From the NCBI GenBank assembly GCA_009746045.1, contig RPFO01000645.1:1319193-1383192 (forward strand): DNA of 64,000 bases. The letters are read 5' to 3'. This document shows, one piece after another, positions 1-12,471 of the stretch. Position 1 is the first letter of the stretch; each line of letters opens with the position of its first letter. This stretch comes from Mesostigma viride. Lineage: Eukaryota > Streptophyta > Mesostigmatophyceae > Mesostigmatales > Mesostigmataceae. Under the pieces are notes generated by a model. The model was not told the origin of the DNA and searched no databases. It saw only the letters and a program-made list of their open reading frames with translations. The position numbers and the translations under genes are program-made.

Positions 1-1859
1 CACTTGGCCTTGTCCATCATCTTCTTCCAAATCACGGAGAGGCCTAGGCCCCCCATGTCCTCTACTAGCTGTTCCTTGAAGGTGCGGGCCTTGCGGCGTC
101 TAACATCACTGGGCCCAGCCCACGTCAGGAGGTGCCGGCCAGGCTGGGCTGGTCGCAGTCCTGCGGGGGGGCCACGTGAGGTGTCTACCTGGTTGGTGCG
201 AGCTAGGTGCCCTACTAGCTGCAGGCGGCGTTGCTTAATTGTGCTGGTGATATAGGGCATGCCCTGGTACAGGTCCTCATTGCGGACATGAGCAGCATAT
301 CCTACTCTGAAAATGGAACGCAGCATGCTGGTGACCGCGTCGTCCAGCTTGCGGGCCAGGTCGGCGGTGAGGGTCCACGTCTCGGCGCCATACGTGAGAA
401 CAGGAAGGACGAGGACCTTGAACAGGTCCTGTTTCTCGATCTTGCCCAGGGGCTTGCGCCACAGGGCCCGGTACTGGCGTAAAGCGTGCCAGGCGAGGGA
501 GATGCGGTGGTCCACATCAACCTCGCAGCTAGGGAGCAGGCTGCCCAGCAGCTTAACGCGGTCCCGATACAGGACTCGAGAGCCGTCTAGGAGATAGAGG
601 GGCGGCGCTGGGTTGGTGAGCCCAACCGCCAGGGCCTCTGTCTTCTTGCTGACCTCAAGCCCCACTGCACGGGCCTCGAGAGCCAGGCAGTCAAGCCATG
701 TCTGCACGTGCTCAGTGTCCTCGAAGAGGGTGGTGTCGTCTGCGTAAATGATGTCTGCTAGCCGAATCTCCGTGTCCGCACCGCCATGCCAGAATTTGTT
801 AGCAACCTGCACTCCTGGTTCCCTGCCCACGATGCGGGCAAATCGCTTGCGCGCCTGAATCATTACGTATTCGACAACAATAATGAACAGGTAGGGCGAC
901 AGCACGCAGCCCTGCCACACACCCTTCTGTAAAGGGCATGGGGGCGTGGTCCCGTAAGAAGTGCGCACCGAAGTGGTGGACCCTTCATACAGGTTGCGGA
1001 TGACAGCAATCAGGGGGCGGGGGATCCGGAACAACTCGAGGATGTCCCAAAGCGCAGGCCAGAAAACCGAATCGAAGGCTTTGATGAAGTCCACCAGCAC
1101 AAGGTGCAAAGGGGACTCACCAGGCTGAAGGCGTTGCAGTTCCTCCACCAGTCTGCGAGTAGCGAAGAGCGCCTGTACTGTGTTGCGACCTGAACGGAAG
1201 CCGTGCTGAGTCTCGCTGAGGTGACCGTCCAGGGCCGTGCGCAGGCGGTTCAGGATGAGCCGCATAAGAAGCTTGAGGGGGGCACTTTGAATGCACACCC
1301 CTCTGTAGTTGCCGGGGTCGGCAGGCGACCCCTTGTTCTTGTACAGCATCGTGCGAAAACTGTGTTGCCAGGCCGCTGGAGGTGGTTGCGACGACAGCAG
1401 AAGGCGGTTGCAGATGTCCCGGAAGAGCAGCATAACACCTGTGTCCTCGAATTCGGCTGCAAGTTTTACAACTGCGGCCGGAATCGCGTCAGAGCCGGTG
1501 GCTGCGTCATAACGCAGGCGCTGGACCGCCTCCGTGACCTCGCGAGAGGTGAAAGGAGGCATGTCAGACGGGTCGCCAAGTGGGCCGACCAGCGGGGGGA
1601 CTAGGTAGTCCGCCGCTGACCTAGGCGGGGCCGGGGGCCCTGCGGGGCCGGCCAGGGCGGCGGGGCGGGCGGCGGCGGCTGGGAGCAGGGGTGGGGGCGG
1701 CGCAGCTGTCCCCACGACCTCGGCCGTGGCCGTGGCCCAGGTACGAAGCCGCTTGGCTGGGGCGCCGGGGACGTCGTGGCGGTGGGGCCGGCCGAGGCCG
1801 TCCGGGTGCCCGAGGCGCTTGTACCAGAACCATTCCTGGAAATGGCCTCTGCCACCGGC
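1..1859 (-). CDS. LINE (non-LTR retrotransposon) reverse transcriptase, partial, open at the window edge
   Basis: An unbroken minus-strand frame of about 620 codons runs from a TGA at 1860-1862 off the left edge. Reading it shows the order of a non-LTR reverse transcriptase: SDAIPAAVVK near 1450, a GNYRGVCIQS block near 1300, HGFRSGRNT near 1190, LVDFIKAFDSV near 1080, the catalytic YADDTTLFED at about 720-750, and the thumb/C-terminal LTYGAETWTLT near 380-400. The protein would copy element RNA at a nicked chromosomal target. No endonuclease domain is visible: upstream of the RT the frame becomes a Pro/Ala/Arg-rich stretch (1620-1800) with no good Met before the TGA. The copy is therefore 5' truncated, or its N-terminus lies in another frame or exon. 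The 3' end lies outside the window. The uninterrupted frame suggests a young copy. Confidence 0.9.
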
Positions 1860-1862
1860 TCA

Positions 1863-3077
1863 ATAGTGCTTGCAGGCGTAAGTATATCGTGTTTCTACCT
1901 AGTTTCTGCCAGTTTTCCACTTATTTCTACCGACCTCTGCCCAGCCTCTCTAAGACCGCCACCCTACTCGACGTTGCTTGCATGTCAGCCATAGCAGGTT
2001 GCAGTTGTGCAGTATTCAGGTGCTGCATACGTCGTCAAGCCGTGCATATATCGTGAGGATTGGATGTTGATGGTTTATACTGCGTTGATTGTGCAAGAAG
2101 ATCAGCTAGGTCAGCCCATAATCATGGTGTATAATCATGTGTTGTTAGCATCTTGCCACCATTTGCTAGCATGCATTCCAGCGTCATCTTTGCCTGCATG
2201 TAAGCTCATGGATCACTCAACCTATCCAAGCCTTGCATTACACGTGCCTCTTTCTTTCAGTATTGCACGCGTTATGGAACGACAACCCAGCACCTCCGTT
2301 CCCACGAGGCATGTGCTCAACACGTTGTGAGAGTGGATGATGCTTTGGCTATGGCTGCCTGATTCAGTCATATTAGGTAATCCATTCATGATGTTTGATG
2401 CATGTTTGATGCTGTATGACTTATGCAACACTTATTTTCAACGTTTTGACCCTCCAAGCTCACTATGGCCCCGTTTATATGGGGCTGGTGTCGTTGCGTC
2501 ATGTTGTGAAGGGCTCTCATTTTTCCCACTGCGTTGTACTGCGTTGTAATTGTGATGCTAATGAAAAATAGCTCCAGTGGCCCAATGGGCCTGAGTTTTG
2601 TTTCACAGAGCCTGCATATGTTGCCCATGCATAGCTCGTGCAAGAAGCCAGATTTTTTTCATGAACCATTTGTGAATAAGCACATGACTTGTGACCTAGG
2701 GTCAAGAAATCGCGGTCATGGTCAGACCCCCCTGTATTCAAACCAGTGTATCTCTCTAATGAATTGGCATTTTGTAGGTCTGAGTAGCTCAAAAACTCCT
2801 TTGATTTATGGGCTTTCAGGAAAGTATATACATGACCATGAAAAAAATTTTTCCTTAGGTGCTATACGCGTTCTAAAAAAATCTTACAACCCGATATATC
2901 GCGTTCTAATTAAAAAAACACGGGTTAATGGCTACCTCGTGGCTCGTGGCTCAAGTTATTATGTGTTGGATCAAGCTATGGGAGTGAATGCGGTGTTCAA
3001 ACTTAGCTGGGACCACTAGGTCGGCCAGCAACAGCTATAGCTGCTGTGTGTACTTCATGGCAGGTTGACCCATCTTT
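1863..3077. other. AT-richer intergenic stretch with remnants of element 5' ends
   Basis: No convincing gene. Two short segments recur next to the ORF1 elements: the stretch around 2686-2716 (ending AAATCGCGGTCAT) matches 15239-15277, and GGCTACCTCGTGGCTCGTGG near 2930 matches 35813-35833 and, less well, 15215 and 18940. In the other places this lies just upstream of ORF1, so this is probably eroded retroelement 5' sequence. Confidence 0.5.
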
Positions 3078-3590
3078 CTAGGAATGACCTTGGGGCCAGG
3101 CCAGGTCAGGATATGCCGCCCTGGTTGGCCAAGCCGCTGGGGGCCGGCCAGACCAAGCAAGGGCGGTGTCTACCTGCCTGGTGCGAGCAAGTTGTCCTAC
3201 GAATGCCATCCTACGCTGCCTAATCTCGTCCGAAAGACGAGGCATACCCTTATACAGAGACTCTAATGACTGATGTGTGGAAAACCCTACATTCAGGACC
3301 TGTCGAAGCATCCTGAAAAACGTGCCGTCCAGCCGGGCTAGCGTGTCCGTGAGCGTCCATGCCTCGGCGCCATACGTGAGCACCGTGAGGACCAGGACCT
3401 CAAGCTAGAAGAGCATTCGCTTGCGGTGCTCGCCAAGTCCTTCTGAGTGCCAGTAGGTTTTGAGCGAACGAAGCCTAGCCCAGGCCAGCTAGGCCGATGG
3501 ATGTCCACATCGTCGGCGGCTTCGGGGAGCATGCACCCAAGCAGTTTGAAGCAAACCCGCCTAGTTCTTGACGGCATGATATTTATTGAG
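3078..3590 (-). pseudogene. LINE ORF2 fragment, C-terminal part only
   Basis: About 100 codons of minus-strand frame (3383 to 3078) begin with LTYGAEAWTLTDTLARL and continue through QRRMAFVGQLARTRQVDTAL, the same region as the end of the reverse transcriptase at 1-400 but clearly diverged. Upstream (3400-3590) the frame is broken: CFKLLGCMLPEADD-like residues are readable only by changing frame. No catalytic motif remains. It is a 5'-truncated dead copy of a related but distinct LINE subfamily. The same C-terminal block recurs on the plus strand at 30640-30760. Confidence 0.75.
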
Positions 3591-4518
3591 ACAACTATTT
3601 TATTCATTATTAAATAAGTTGGTGTTTTAATTGTCGCATGGAGGTTTGTTCCGTGGCCGTTTCATTCTGCTGGAGCTATAAATGAAATGTCGACGTGCAC
3701 AAATTCACAGCTCCGCACAAGCAGTTTTGCTTCCCTGTCACTTTGCCAGGACTACCACAGTCAAGTATACATGTGAACATGGGTCTATAAAGCCCACTGA
3801 GGGCATCATGCTTTCGTTGGGAGTCCCCCAGAAGAATCAGAGCGTTTCCATGAGCTAGCTAGCTCTCTTTGGCATTCCAGCCACAGGAGAGAGAGGCAAC
3901 TAAATGGTGTCTAGCGCAGAATGCCCAGAGATCCGTGCTCTAAAAATTAAAAAGCAAATCAGTTTCTATGCTGTAAACAAGGTTGCTCCCACTTAAAAAC
4001 TAGTCAGCTATCTGCCAATATATTGCATTGACGATCGCCCTCTGCATGCACCAATGTCTCTGACATGGCGGATTGCCTTGCCCCAGTTCCATCTCCCCGT
4101 CCACTGTGGATGTAACCATCTTCACACCGCAGGTCTGGTTGTTAACAGCAGGAATCTGGAAACCCAAACCGCCCTATCCTTGACATGGCGCGCGGGGCAC
4201 GTTCCCGCTGGACATTCTACTGGTCATTTGGTTTCTGTAGCACCTGTCCTGGAGGCCCTCACTGCTTCTAACAATGGCCCTCCCTGGCTTCCCCAACCGC
4301 CCTCCCTCATTCTCCTGAACAGTGGCCCTCACTTCTTGCACTGACCAGTGGCCTCTCACTGCTTGTTCCGGCCGCCCTCACTTTTCTACAAGCGGCCCTC
4401 GCATCTGCTTTTTGCAGCGACGAGTGGCCTCTCACTGCTTATTCCGGCCGCGCTCTCTCTTCTACTAGTGGCCCTCGCATCTGCTTTTCGCAGCGTCCAC
4501 TGCTCGTCCTCGCACCCC
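3591..4518. other. Intergenic / SHMT 3' flank
   Basis: No gene is visible. Codon-like order is absent, and the longer reading frames here are unrelated to any family I recognise. The right part is the 3' untranslated side of the minus-strand SHMT gene and contains the 76-bp duplication listed separately. Confidence 0.5.
4347..4495. repeat. 76-bp tandem duplication in the SHMT 3' flank
   Basis: Two imperfect copies with period 76 (AGTGGCCTCTCACTGCTT at 4347 and 4423), both running to CTGCTTTTYGCAGCG. They lie 24 bp beyond the SHMT stop codon, so they are probably transcribed in its 3' UTR. Confidence 0.8.
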
Positions 4519-7500
4519 TCACTTGTTGTACTTCATCTCCGCCTTCTCAAACCCGATAGTCGGGAATGCGGACGCGAAGTCCTCCACCTCCTTCTTGAGC
4601 TGCGCGATCTCGGGCTGCGGGTTGGCGTCCAGGTAGTCCTTAAAGTCCTTGAGCTTGGGGCCCGTCTGCTTGGAGATCTTCTGTGTGATGCCGACAGCGC
4701 GGTGGAAAAAGTCGACCACCTTGTCAAAGTCGGACTCGACGAAACCACGGCTGGTCAGCGCGGGGGTGCCCATGCGCATGCCACCTGGCACCAGCGCGCT
4801 CTTGTCCCCAGGGACGGTGTTCTTGTTGGCCGCGATGTGGGCCAACTCGAGCACGCGCTCGACCCGCGACCCGTCCACACCTTGCGGCCTCAAGTCCACC
4901 AGCACCAGGTGGATGTCGGTTCCGTCCGAGACCAGCTTGTACCCCTTGGCCTGGAGGGTCTTGGCCATGTGCTTGGAGTTGGCCAGCACCTGCTGCTGGT
5001 ATGCCTTGAACTCGGGCGTTGCGGCCTGCTTGAGCGCGACCGCGAGGCCGCTGATCGTGTGGTTGTGGGGTCCGCCCTGGAGGCCGGGGAACACGGCAAA
5101 GTTGATCCGGTTCTCCAGGTCGTACAGCACCTCGGCGCCGGTCTTCTTGTCCTTGGACTGCACGCCACGGCGGAAGAAGATGAGCGCGCCGCGTGGGCCG
5201 CGCAGGGACTTGTGTGTGGTGGTGGTGACCACGTCGGCGTAGTCAAAGGGGCTGGTGACGACCTTGGCGGCGACCAGGCCGCTGATGTGCGCCATGTCGG
5301 CCAGCAGGATGGCCTTTTGCTTATCGGCAATGGCGCGCATGCGCGGGTAGTCATACTCGCGGGCGTACGCGCTGGCACCCGCAACGATCAGCTTCGGGCG
5401 GAAGAGCGCCGCGGTCGTCTCCAGCATGTCGTAATCGATGAGCCCCGTGGTCTCGTTCAGGCGGTATGGCATCTGTTCGAAGAATATGGAGGTGGCCGAG
5501 ATCTTCTTCGTGTCCGTTGAATAGCCGTGCGACAGGTGGCCGCCGTGGGGCAAGTCCAGCGCCATGATGCGGTCATGCGGCTTGAGCAGCGCGGTGTACA
5601 CCTGGAAGTTGGAGGGTGAGCCGGACAGGGACTGCACGTTGACTGCCGGCGCCAGCACACAATGTAGCAGAGACAAAAGGGAGGCGACAACATGGGGACC
5701 AAGGCGCAAGACGAGAATTCAGGAATGAAGGCCGAGCAACTAGACCAGTCCGCGCTGGCGTGCAACGCATGCACGTCCAAAGCAAACGCAGGCACCTGAT
5801 CGGTGTTCGATAGACCAGCACCTGGGCACGTTCAACAGCTTGCCATGGCAAACATCAGCTGAAGCATTGTCACGTCACCATATTGGTTAATCCTTGATCC
5901 GCCCCGAGGTCGCTCCTTACGATACCTCCAATGGCAACACATGTACAGTGCAGCACACAAAGCATGACAGCAAGCTCATGACAGCACGCTCCACCCGATA
6001 CCCCGCCAAAATGCAGGCGAATTTCACTGATACCCATTTCCTGTGGATTGTGTTCAAAAAGTAAGCGGCACAACTTAGCTCCACTAATACGCAGCATCAC
6101 CAAGGTGTTTATCTGAGGAAAATGTGTCAGTGAAATTCACTTTTACGTTGGCGGGCTTGCAGGTGCTGATAACCATGGCCACGCATGCCACCCACCTCCC
6201 CACTTGGCCGGATCCAGACCAAAGGCTTCCAGTGCGCGCTTCTGGCACAGTGTCTCAGCCATGTCGATGAACCTGCGACAAGGTGGCAGCGAGTGGTAAG
6301 GCGTCAGCGAATGGTAAGGCAGCAGCATATTGTAAGACGTCAGCGAATGGGAAGGGGTCAGCGAATGGTAAGGCGGCAGCCAATGCAAAGGTGGCAGCGG
6401 ATGGTCAGGCAGCAGCGAATGGTAGGGCAGCAGCGAATGTAAGGCGGCAACGGGTGTTAAGGTGGCAGCGCTGCAGTGGGCCATGAGGGTCAATGGGTTG
6501 CGTGAAGAAGATGCGTGGGCAATGGAATGCCTGGCTATGCCCGCGATGCCACAAGAAAACACCTTCACAACCCCACAGGACTCTCAGGCGAAGCAGTTCA
6601 TGTGCGACGAGATGAAATATGCTAGAGTGCGGGCCCGACGAGGCAGGCAGCACCTGCCAGGTCACCACGACGACTCCTCCCACACGAAAACAGTTAAAAG
6701 ACGGTTGCCAGCGGCGCGCGGCACTCACTCGTTGCCTCCGTAGTAGCGCTGGCCGGGGTACCCCTCGCTGTACTTGTTGCACATGGGGGAGCCGACGGCT
6801 TGCATCACGGAGAGGGAGGTGAAGTTCTCCGAGGGAATCAGCTCCAGGCCCTGATGCGTGGGGCAGGTGGCGGTGTTGTGTGTGTGTGTGTGGTGGGGGT
6901 GGGGGTGTTGAAAGTGGGGGTTGCAAAAACATCGAGATTTTGGTTTAGAGCCATCCTACGATGATAACCTAGCATTTTGGTTTCGCAAGTTATCATTTAG
7001 TTTAGAGACATCCTAAAACGAGGTGATGACGGTGATGATGGCAAAAATTATGCCGACGCCTATGCTGACCACTATGATGGTGGTGGCAGTGACAGGTAAT
7101 TGTGGTGGCAGGCGGGGGTGGGGGTGGGGCGGGGTTGGAAGGGTTCGTGGACTAGAGGCATTCAGGATGGTCCAAAGGCGGACCAGAGATACCATCATAC
7201 TGCTGAGCAAGCTTTAGCGGTTTGGTAATCTACGATGGTAACTAGATAAATAGCCCGCTCCGTCTCACATGTCTGCAGGGCAGGGCAGCATCCTATCCAC
7301 CACAGTGCTGCATAACCTTTCGACATACATGTGACTAGACCTTCAGAAAGAAAGCACGTGAACGGATTGATAGCACAGCCACATGTGCACTCATTCGGCA
7401 TTCATTCGAATTCTGGGAGAAGACCAGACATGGTCCCTGTGCTATATAAAAACAGAATCTTCGTAGCACTGGTTGAACATCCTTAATATCAAATATCGTT

Positions 7501-8502
7501 TGTGGTTCGAAAAACCACGGGAGTCCGTGGAGTGCTGAAGCTTTGGCATCCTCTTTCCCTCGGAATCTCAGTAAAAAATTAGCCCCAAGAAGCAGCGCCC
7601 ATTAGCTGGCCCCGCAAGACGCTTTCTGAGCCTAAAAGAGATTAGCACACGTGAAAATTGCAGCTAAAAGTGCAAGCTAACAGTTGAAGCAGTTGAGCAG
7701 CAAGTGGAAGCCACAAATTGAAAAATAAAAGAACAGTTGCTCCGAGCAGACAAACACTTTCCCGTACAAAGGATGTTCGAAGTCCATCGACAGAGTCTCT
7801 TTGAATTTTAAGAAAGGGAGGGGATAAATCCTGGCGTCCCGAGACCAAGGTAAACACAATAATTATTTTCGTCAGCATCTTACCTAAGCGTGACCACTGA
7901 CCTTCCATTGGCGGTTCTTCTCCTTCTCGATGATGTCGAAGATCTCCGGGTCCACGTCCTTCAGGTTCTGGTTCAAAACCTTAGGCCACTGTATCAGCAG
8001 GGCACACCACCAGGGAAGAGCGAAAGCAACAAGGTCAAAATAGGGCAGGAGATAAGTATCGGGCCAAGCGGTTGGAGGAAAAGAGGGTAGAGCATGGGCA
8101 CTCGCGGGCAAATGGCCAACCCTCCTTGGTCACCTTGGATGACAAGCTTACCGTAACAGAGGGCTTGGTGATGCGAGCGTAGGATTCCGCATTGGAAACA
8201 ACCTGCGGGAAAGTCGGGCCAGTAAAACCAAATTAAAACAGATAAATTTTCAGTCGGGAAGCGGGGGTAGGGTATGGGTTGAATCACCACCACTCGTGTG
8301 CATCTGCAGGGAAACAATAGAAAAACAGACGCAACGGAGAACCCCTTATTAATACCTCAACCCCCCCCCAAAAGAACCGCGAAAAAGTTGCAAACGTCGC
8401 CGATTAACGTGGTTTACACACCGTGCGGATAAAGGAAGTGCTTGCTCCCCCCTGAAGCTGAATTGTCGCCAACAGGCGACGTCCAAGGAGACTGCGCACC
8501 AT
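4519..8502 (-). CDS. SHMT: Serine hydroxymethyltransferase, mitochondrial type, six exons
   Basis: PLP enzyme that interconverts serine plus tetrahydrofolate with glycine plus 5,10-methylene-THF; in plants and algae the mitochondrial form works with glycine decarboxylase in photorespiration. Exons on the complement: 8422-8502, 8152-8202, 7902-7988, 6729-6850, 6196-6272, 4519-5642. All introns are GT-AG and phases are kept, giving 513 residues, normal for the family. Start: ATG at 8502 opens with [15 protein letters not shown], an Arg-rich amphipathic stretch typical of a mitochondrial presequence. Visible motifs: [69 protein letters not shown] and [14 protein letters not shown], whose Lys (about residue 284) forms the PLP Schiff base. 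The protein ends KAEMKYNK. Mitochondrial rather than plastid targeting is inferred from the presequence. Confidence 0.95.
6289..6475. repeat. 18-bp minisatellite inside an SHMT intron
   Basis: About nine or ten degenerate copies of an 18-bp unit like AAGGCGTCAGCGAATGGT lie in the 456-bp intron 6273-6728. They begin 17 bp from the 3' splice site of that intron. The repeat translates on the plus strand as runs of KASANG, which is not a gene. Confidence 0.8.
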
Positions 8503-9527
8503 TTTCGGCAGAGGAGCTCAGCAGCTTGGCACGTACAAGACTGCTGGCACCTCTTATCTGTTTGCACGTCGTGCCCACGAACACTCCCACTCGGACACCA
8601 CAAATGATCGATCCACCTCAGGAATACTGCAACTTCATGCCCGCCTGGACGTCCGTTGCTGCAAAAAACGGTCGTCAGTAATGCATAGGAGAGCATGGTC
8701 ATACGGCCAGGAGTTCCAGCCCAAGCCATATACGCCGAGGCTAAGCCCTGGTACACACCTGAGAACGAGATACGGCTTTTCAGATGTCAGAATTAATATC
8801 TCAAGCCATAGTGGCATCGGTCGTTACAAGATTCGATGTCAAAAGCACCAAGATTCGGAGATCCCTAAAAGCCGGTCCCTGGCCGGTCTGCATGCCTGGT
8901 TGTCTAGGTTGTTGTTGCTGTTTGTCACGTCATGCACTCATGCTTGGTTGAATGCCTTGGTTGAATGCCAATGATTATCTTTTTGCCGACATGAAGACCT
9001 GACTTGGCAACTTCAGCGCATGCCTTTTCCCTGGAGTTGAGTTGAGTTGGAGTCGGGATTCAGGAACTCTCCTTGGCGAACTCAGAAAGTGGCTCGTACC
9101 GTACTTTTTTTGCGGCCGTTGGGGTGCAGCGAGCAGAGTGTGATCTCTGTCGCATGGCGCCAGGGGCGATGTCCCGAGTCCCGAGAGCATGCTGGCAAAG
9201 CTGGCAATGGAGATCTCGACAACAATGTAGACGGCGATATAATTGACTTATCGTACAGCTCTGCGGCACTCTGCCTGCCTGCAGCCCAGCAGTCAGGCCA
9301 CTCGTGTGAACGCGAACGTCCGACAGGCAAACCGCTCCACATTAGCCTTGTAGCGTGAGTATCGCATACTTACGCAGGTCCCGGTTTGTCGGCATTGCGC
9401 ATTCTGGGCCTTTGTCTTTTTCTTTCCCGCGCAACCTACGTAGCACACGCAAGCTAGGCGGACTGTCGCGGCGGCAAATTGAAGGTCGACCAAGCAGTCT
9501 CACGAATCGAGATTTTCGCAGGCGACC
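8503..9527. promoter_or_regulatory. Divergent intergenic region between SHMT and the EF-hand gene
   Basis: 1,025 bp separates two genes transcribed away from each other, so both promoters must lie here. I see no TATA box or other element I can defend, and no conserved ORF. Confidence 0.4.
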
Positions 9528-12471
9528 ATGGAATCCTCCAGGCTTCTGTCGTTTCGCGATATCAGAGAGGATGAAATTGAAAAAGCCGACGAGGTGCAGC
9601 TAAAGACCATTGCTCACTCCTTGTTGGAAAGCAAGCTCGAGAAGATGATGTCGACCGCCGGCACAGACGCAGACCTGACGCGGACAAAGAAGTTGGCCAT
9701 GGAATGGATGAGGAAATGGGATCTGGATGGTGACGGGGTGCTGTCAAGCATGGAGTTGAAGGGTGCCGCGATGGAGCACGCCAAGCTTGAAAGGGATTAC
9801 AAGACCAGGGGTATCTGGATGCTCGTCCTGATCGTGCTCATCGTGTGCTGTGGTGGCGTCATCCTCGGGGTGAGCATCTGGGCGAACGCGATCTCGAAAG
9901 ATTCGGAGGTTGACGCTCGTGAGGATCTCGGGGGAGAGACGCTGACGAAGAAGGACGGGTCCGCCGTGGTGAAGACGGCGACGGCACTGTACGGTGAGTA
10001 GTGAGTACTGCAAGTCTATATGGTAGTGCCAGGTCTATTTGCCAACCTGTGCTGGCCCTGCATTTGGGTAATAAGTCGCTCGATATGAAGCATTTGCGTT
10101 GCAGATGTCCGAGTGCTGGTACAGGCTGAGCCAACTTCAACGTCACATTGACTGCCGTTCATACTAATTTCGAATTCATGCCAAGTTGACACGTGAAACT
10201 GTTGGCGGGAAACCGGTATACCGTAGAAAAAAAAGCACATTTTGGCGAATTAATTAATTTTTTTCGTTGGGAGTATCGGATTTTGGCCCCTGTCGTCCAA
10301 ATATGGACCATTCCTGGCCTTTGGCATTCAGATTCTGAATGCCCTCATTGAGATCTATCAATTGCACTACTAAAACTTTTGTTTGGACCCCCGAACGTCC
10401 TACTTGGTCTGTCTGGACTTTGGCCCATTTGATGCTAAGGGCCCAGCTTCCAGCCATTTTCACCTGTCTCGTTGGCCTAGATAGCTCAACTGAAAACGGA
10501 CTTTCCAGTATCTAAGGTATGATTTGGGATGCTCTCGGGGAGGTCTGTCGATTGCGCTACTCAAAATAAAAATCGAACTTGATTTTTGAGCCCCAGTCTA
10601 GGAGAGTATACCGGTTTCCCGCCAACTGTTTCATGTGATGATATCAAGTCGGCAGGCGGTGCCTTTGAAACTCTGTACCAAGCTATGTGGCAACGACGCG
10701 GTAGTAGCGCCAGGAGCTGTGCCTGGGTAGTGCCACGTGAGCCACGGAATACTAGCCGGGGATTCGGGGGACGTGCGGTCGTGTGGTTTCATCAACACCA
10801 AACAATGGAGCCTGTCACGATCTGTTGGGTCCAATGGTGCATCTGGGATTGTGGCACTAAGAATGCTGAAAGATTTATAAAAGTTGGACCAATTGATTAC
10901 ATCCTTTTACAAACACAGAGAGTAAGACGCAGGAAACGCGCGCCTGCGCGCCCGCCCTCGCCCCCCCCCCCCCCCCCCCCCCCCCTATTTCCTCCCCTAC
11001 ACCACACTTGCACAAAGCTGTTCAGCATGGAACTCAGGATATGCAAGTCAAGCGAGGAGACACTAGTAGCGACAGATTGCGCTTTGTTTTTCCAAGGCGG
11101 GGGCTCATGGTAACCCGGACTGGTGGTAGGGCTGGGGACAGATGTGAGGTGGGGGGCGGTTGTTTTAAGGGGGGTGCTTTAAGGGGGTTTGTTGTAAGGG
11201 GGGTTGTTTTAAGGGGGGTGTTTAAGGGGGGCTAGGGCAAGGGAGAGGGGGAGGGGGGGGATCATGCTAGCGGTCGGGGGTGCGGGGCGGGAGCAGGTGA
11301 TGCCAGCAGAGAGCTTGTCTGGGATTGTCTGGGATTCCCTGAGGTTGTCTGGTGGGCGCCGGGGAGGAATGAGGGGCTGAGGGCGGGTTCAGCCATGAGC
11401 TTTGCTGCAGGTGGGGGCTGGGGCATGCCGGTATATGGTGTGGTGCGGCGCAAAGTAAGCTGCAGGTGAGGTGGCACATTGCGAGCTGGTACCTAAGATG
11501 CTGGTTTGCCTGGGTTACTGGCAAAGAGGGCCAAGCGCGAGGAGAAGGACAGGGTGCGATCATACGATTAGCTTTATGCACTAGCTATATGCATAGAACA
11601 ACATATTGCAGATATACCACTAGTTTCTTTGCTGCGCATGCGGTGAACGGTTGGTTGGTGAGTGCTCTCTGTGAGGCCACCGATTAGCATGTCAGGCAAC
11701 TACCAGTTATGGAAGCGATGCATCATCGATTGCACGTGTCTACTTTCGCGCTCTATGCTGTCAACTGCTGCAGAGTTTCGGCTGCCACGGATCGCGCGCG
11801 TGCCTTTTGACGAGCTGTCGACGATTGAGAGCATCTCCTTCCTGTACAAGAAGACCATGCGCCAGATGTCGGTCGAGGGCTTCAAGTGGTACGGCTCCAC
11901 CAACATCACGTTCTATTCCCCGCGCGGCGAGCGGCTGACCATCGTCAACCCTTCGCCCATCAGTGTGAAAATTACTTTCCAGGAGCCCTGGGCCTCTGTC
12001 TCTGACATCGTCTTTGATGGCCCGGAGCCTGAAGCGGTGGCTATCCAGGTCATGGATGCCGCGCTGGATGACCTGGCAGCCCGCGGCCTGCCCGTGACCC
12101 TGGAGGGTTTGGAGGAGCAGACACGGCCAATGTACCAGCAGTTGTGGAGGGACGTGCTCCCTGAGGAGTGCCTGCTCAAGGCGGAGGACGTGCTGCTGAC
12201 GAGGAACAAGTCGGCGGGTGCAGACGTGGATCAAACGTGCGATGTCGCGATCTTGTCCACGTTCCAGGGCTTTGGCATCGTGGAGGCCAAGATTGGCCCA
12301 CAGGACTACTACGGCACCGAGATGACACCAGAGGAGAGAGAGGAGCTGACCGGTCCATCTTTCACTGCCCAGGGGGGCCTCTTTTATCCGGATGGGTATG
12401 GGTTTATGGACCGGTGGTATACCATTATGCAGGACAGGGTGAGGCGGAAGCAGCAGGGGTTAACGAACTAG
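9528..12471 (+). CDS. EF-hand protein with one transmembrane segment and an extracytoplasmic domain, two exons
   Basis: Exon 1 is 9528-9993 and exon 2 is 11774-12471; the donor reads CTGTACG/GTGAGT and the acceptor CTGCAG/AGTTTC. The join keeps frame and gives 387 residues. The start ATG sits in a strong context (CGACCATGG). The N-terminal third is charged and helical. One canonical EF-hand loop, DLDGDGVLSSMEL (about residues 65-77), should bind calcium. A hydrophobic span follows at about residues 95-118 (MLVLIVLIVCCGGVILGV). After the membrane comes a beta-rich region with no family I can name (VPFDELSTIESISFLY, ITFYSPRGERLTIVNPSP), ending RRKQQGLTN. The layout suggests a membrane protein with a calcium-sensing cytosolic tail; topology is inferred. 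The 1,780-bp intron holds a MITE and homopolymer tracts. Confidence 0.75.
10190..10637. mobile_element. 448-bp MITE-like element with 32-bp terminal inverted repeats
   Basis: The left terminus 10190-10221 and the reverse complement of the right terminus 10606-10637 match at 30 of 32 positions; both contain GTTGGCGGGAAACCGG. There is no coding capacity. Inside, about 55 bp around 10326-10385 recurs imperfectly near 10520-10580 (ATTGCRCTACT within both). It lies in the intron of the EF-hand gene. I could not fix a target-site duplication; CAAGT occurs close to both ends. The transposase family is unknown. Confidence 0.75.
10961..10985. repeat. Run of 25 C
   Basis: Uninterrupted C25 inside the intron of the EF-hand gene. 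Confidence 0.95.
11148..11262. repeat. G-run array with TTTTAAGGGGGG units
   Basis: At least six G runs of five or more are spaced by short T/A-rich spacers (TTTTAAGGGGGG, TTTAAGGGGG). The array could form G-quadruplexes in the intronic RNA of the EF-hand gene. Confidence 0.7.

Noticed and set aside
2534-3019. 161-codon plus-strand frame
   Set aside because: No family signature, AT-rich sequence, and it overlaps repeat remnants shared with retroelement 5' ends.
4348-5520. 390-codon plus-strand frame
   Set aside because: Antisense of the SHMT last exon; the minus strand carries the conserved enzyme.
6185-6486. Plus-strand frame with KASANG repeats
   Set aside because: Translation of the 18-bp intronic minisatellite.
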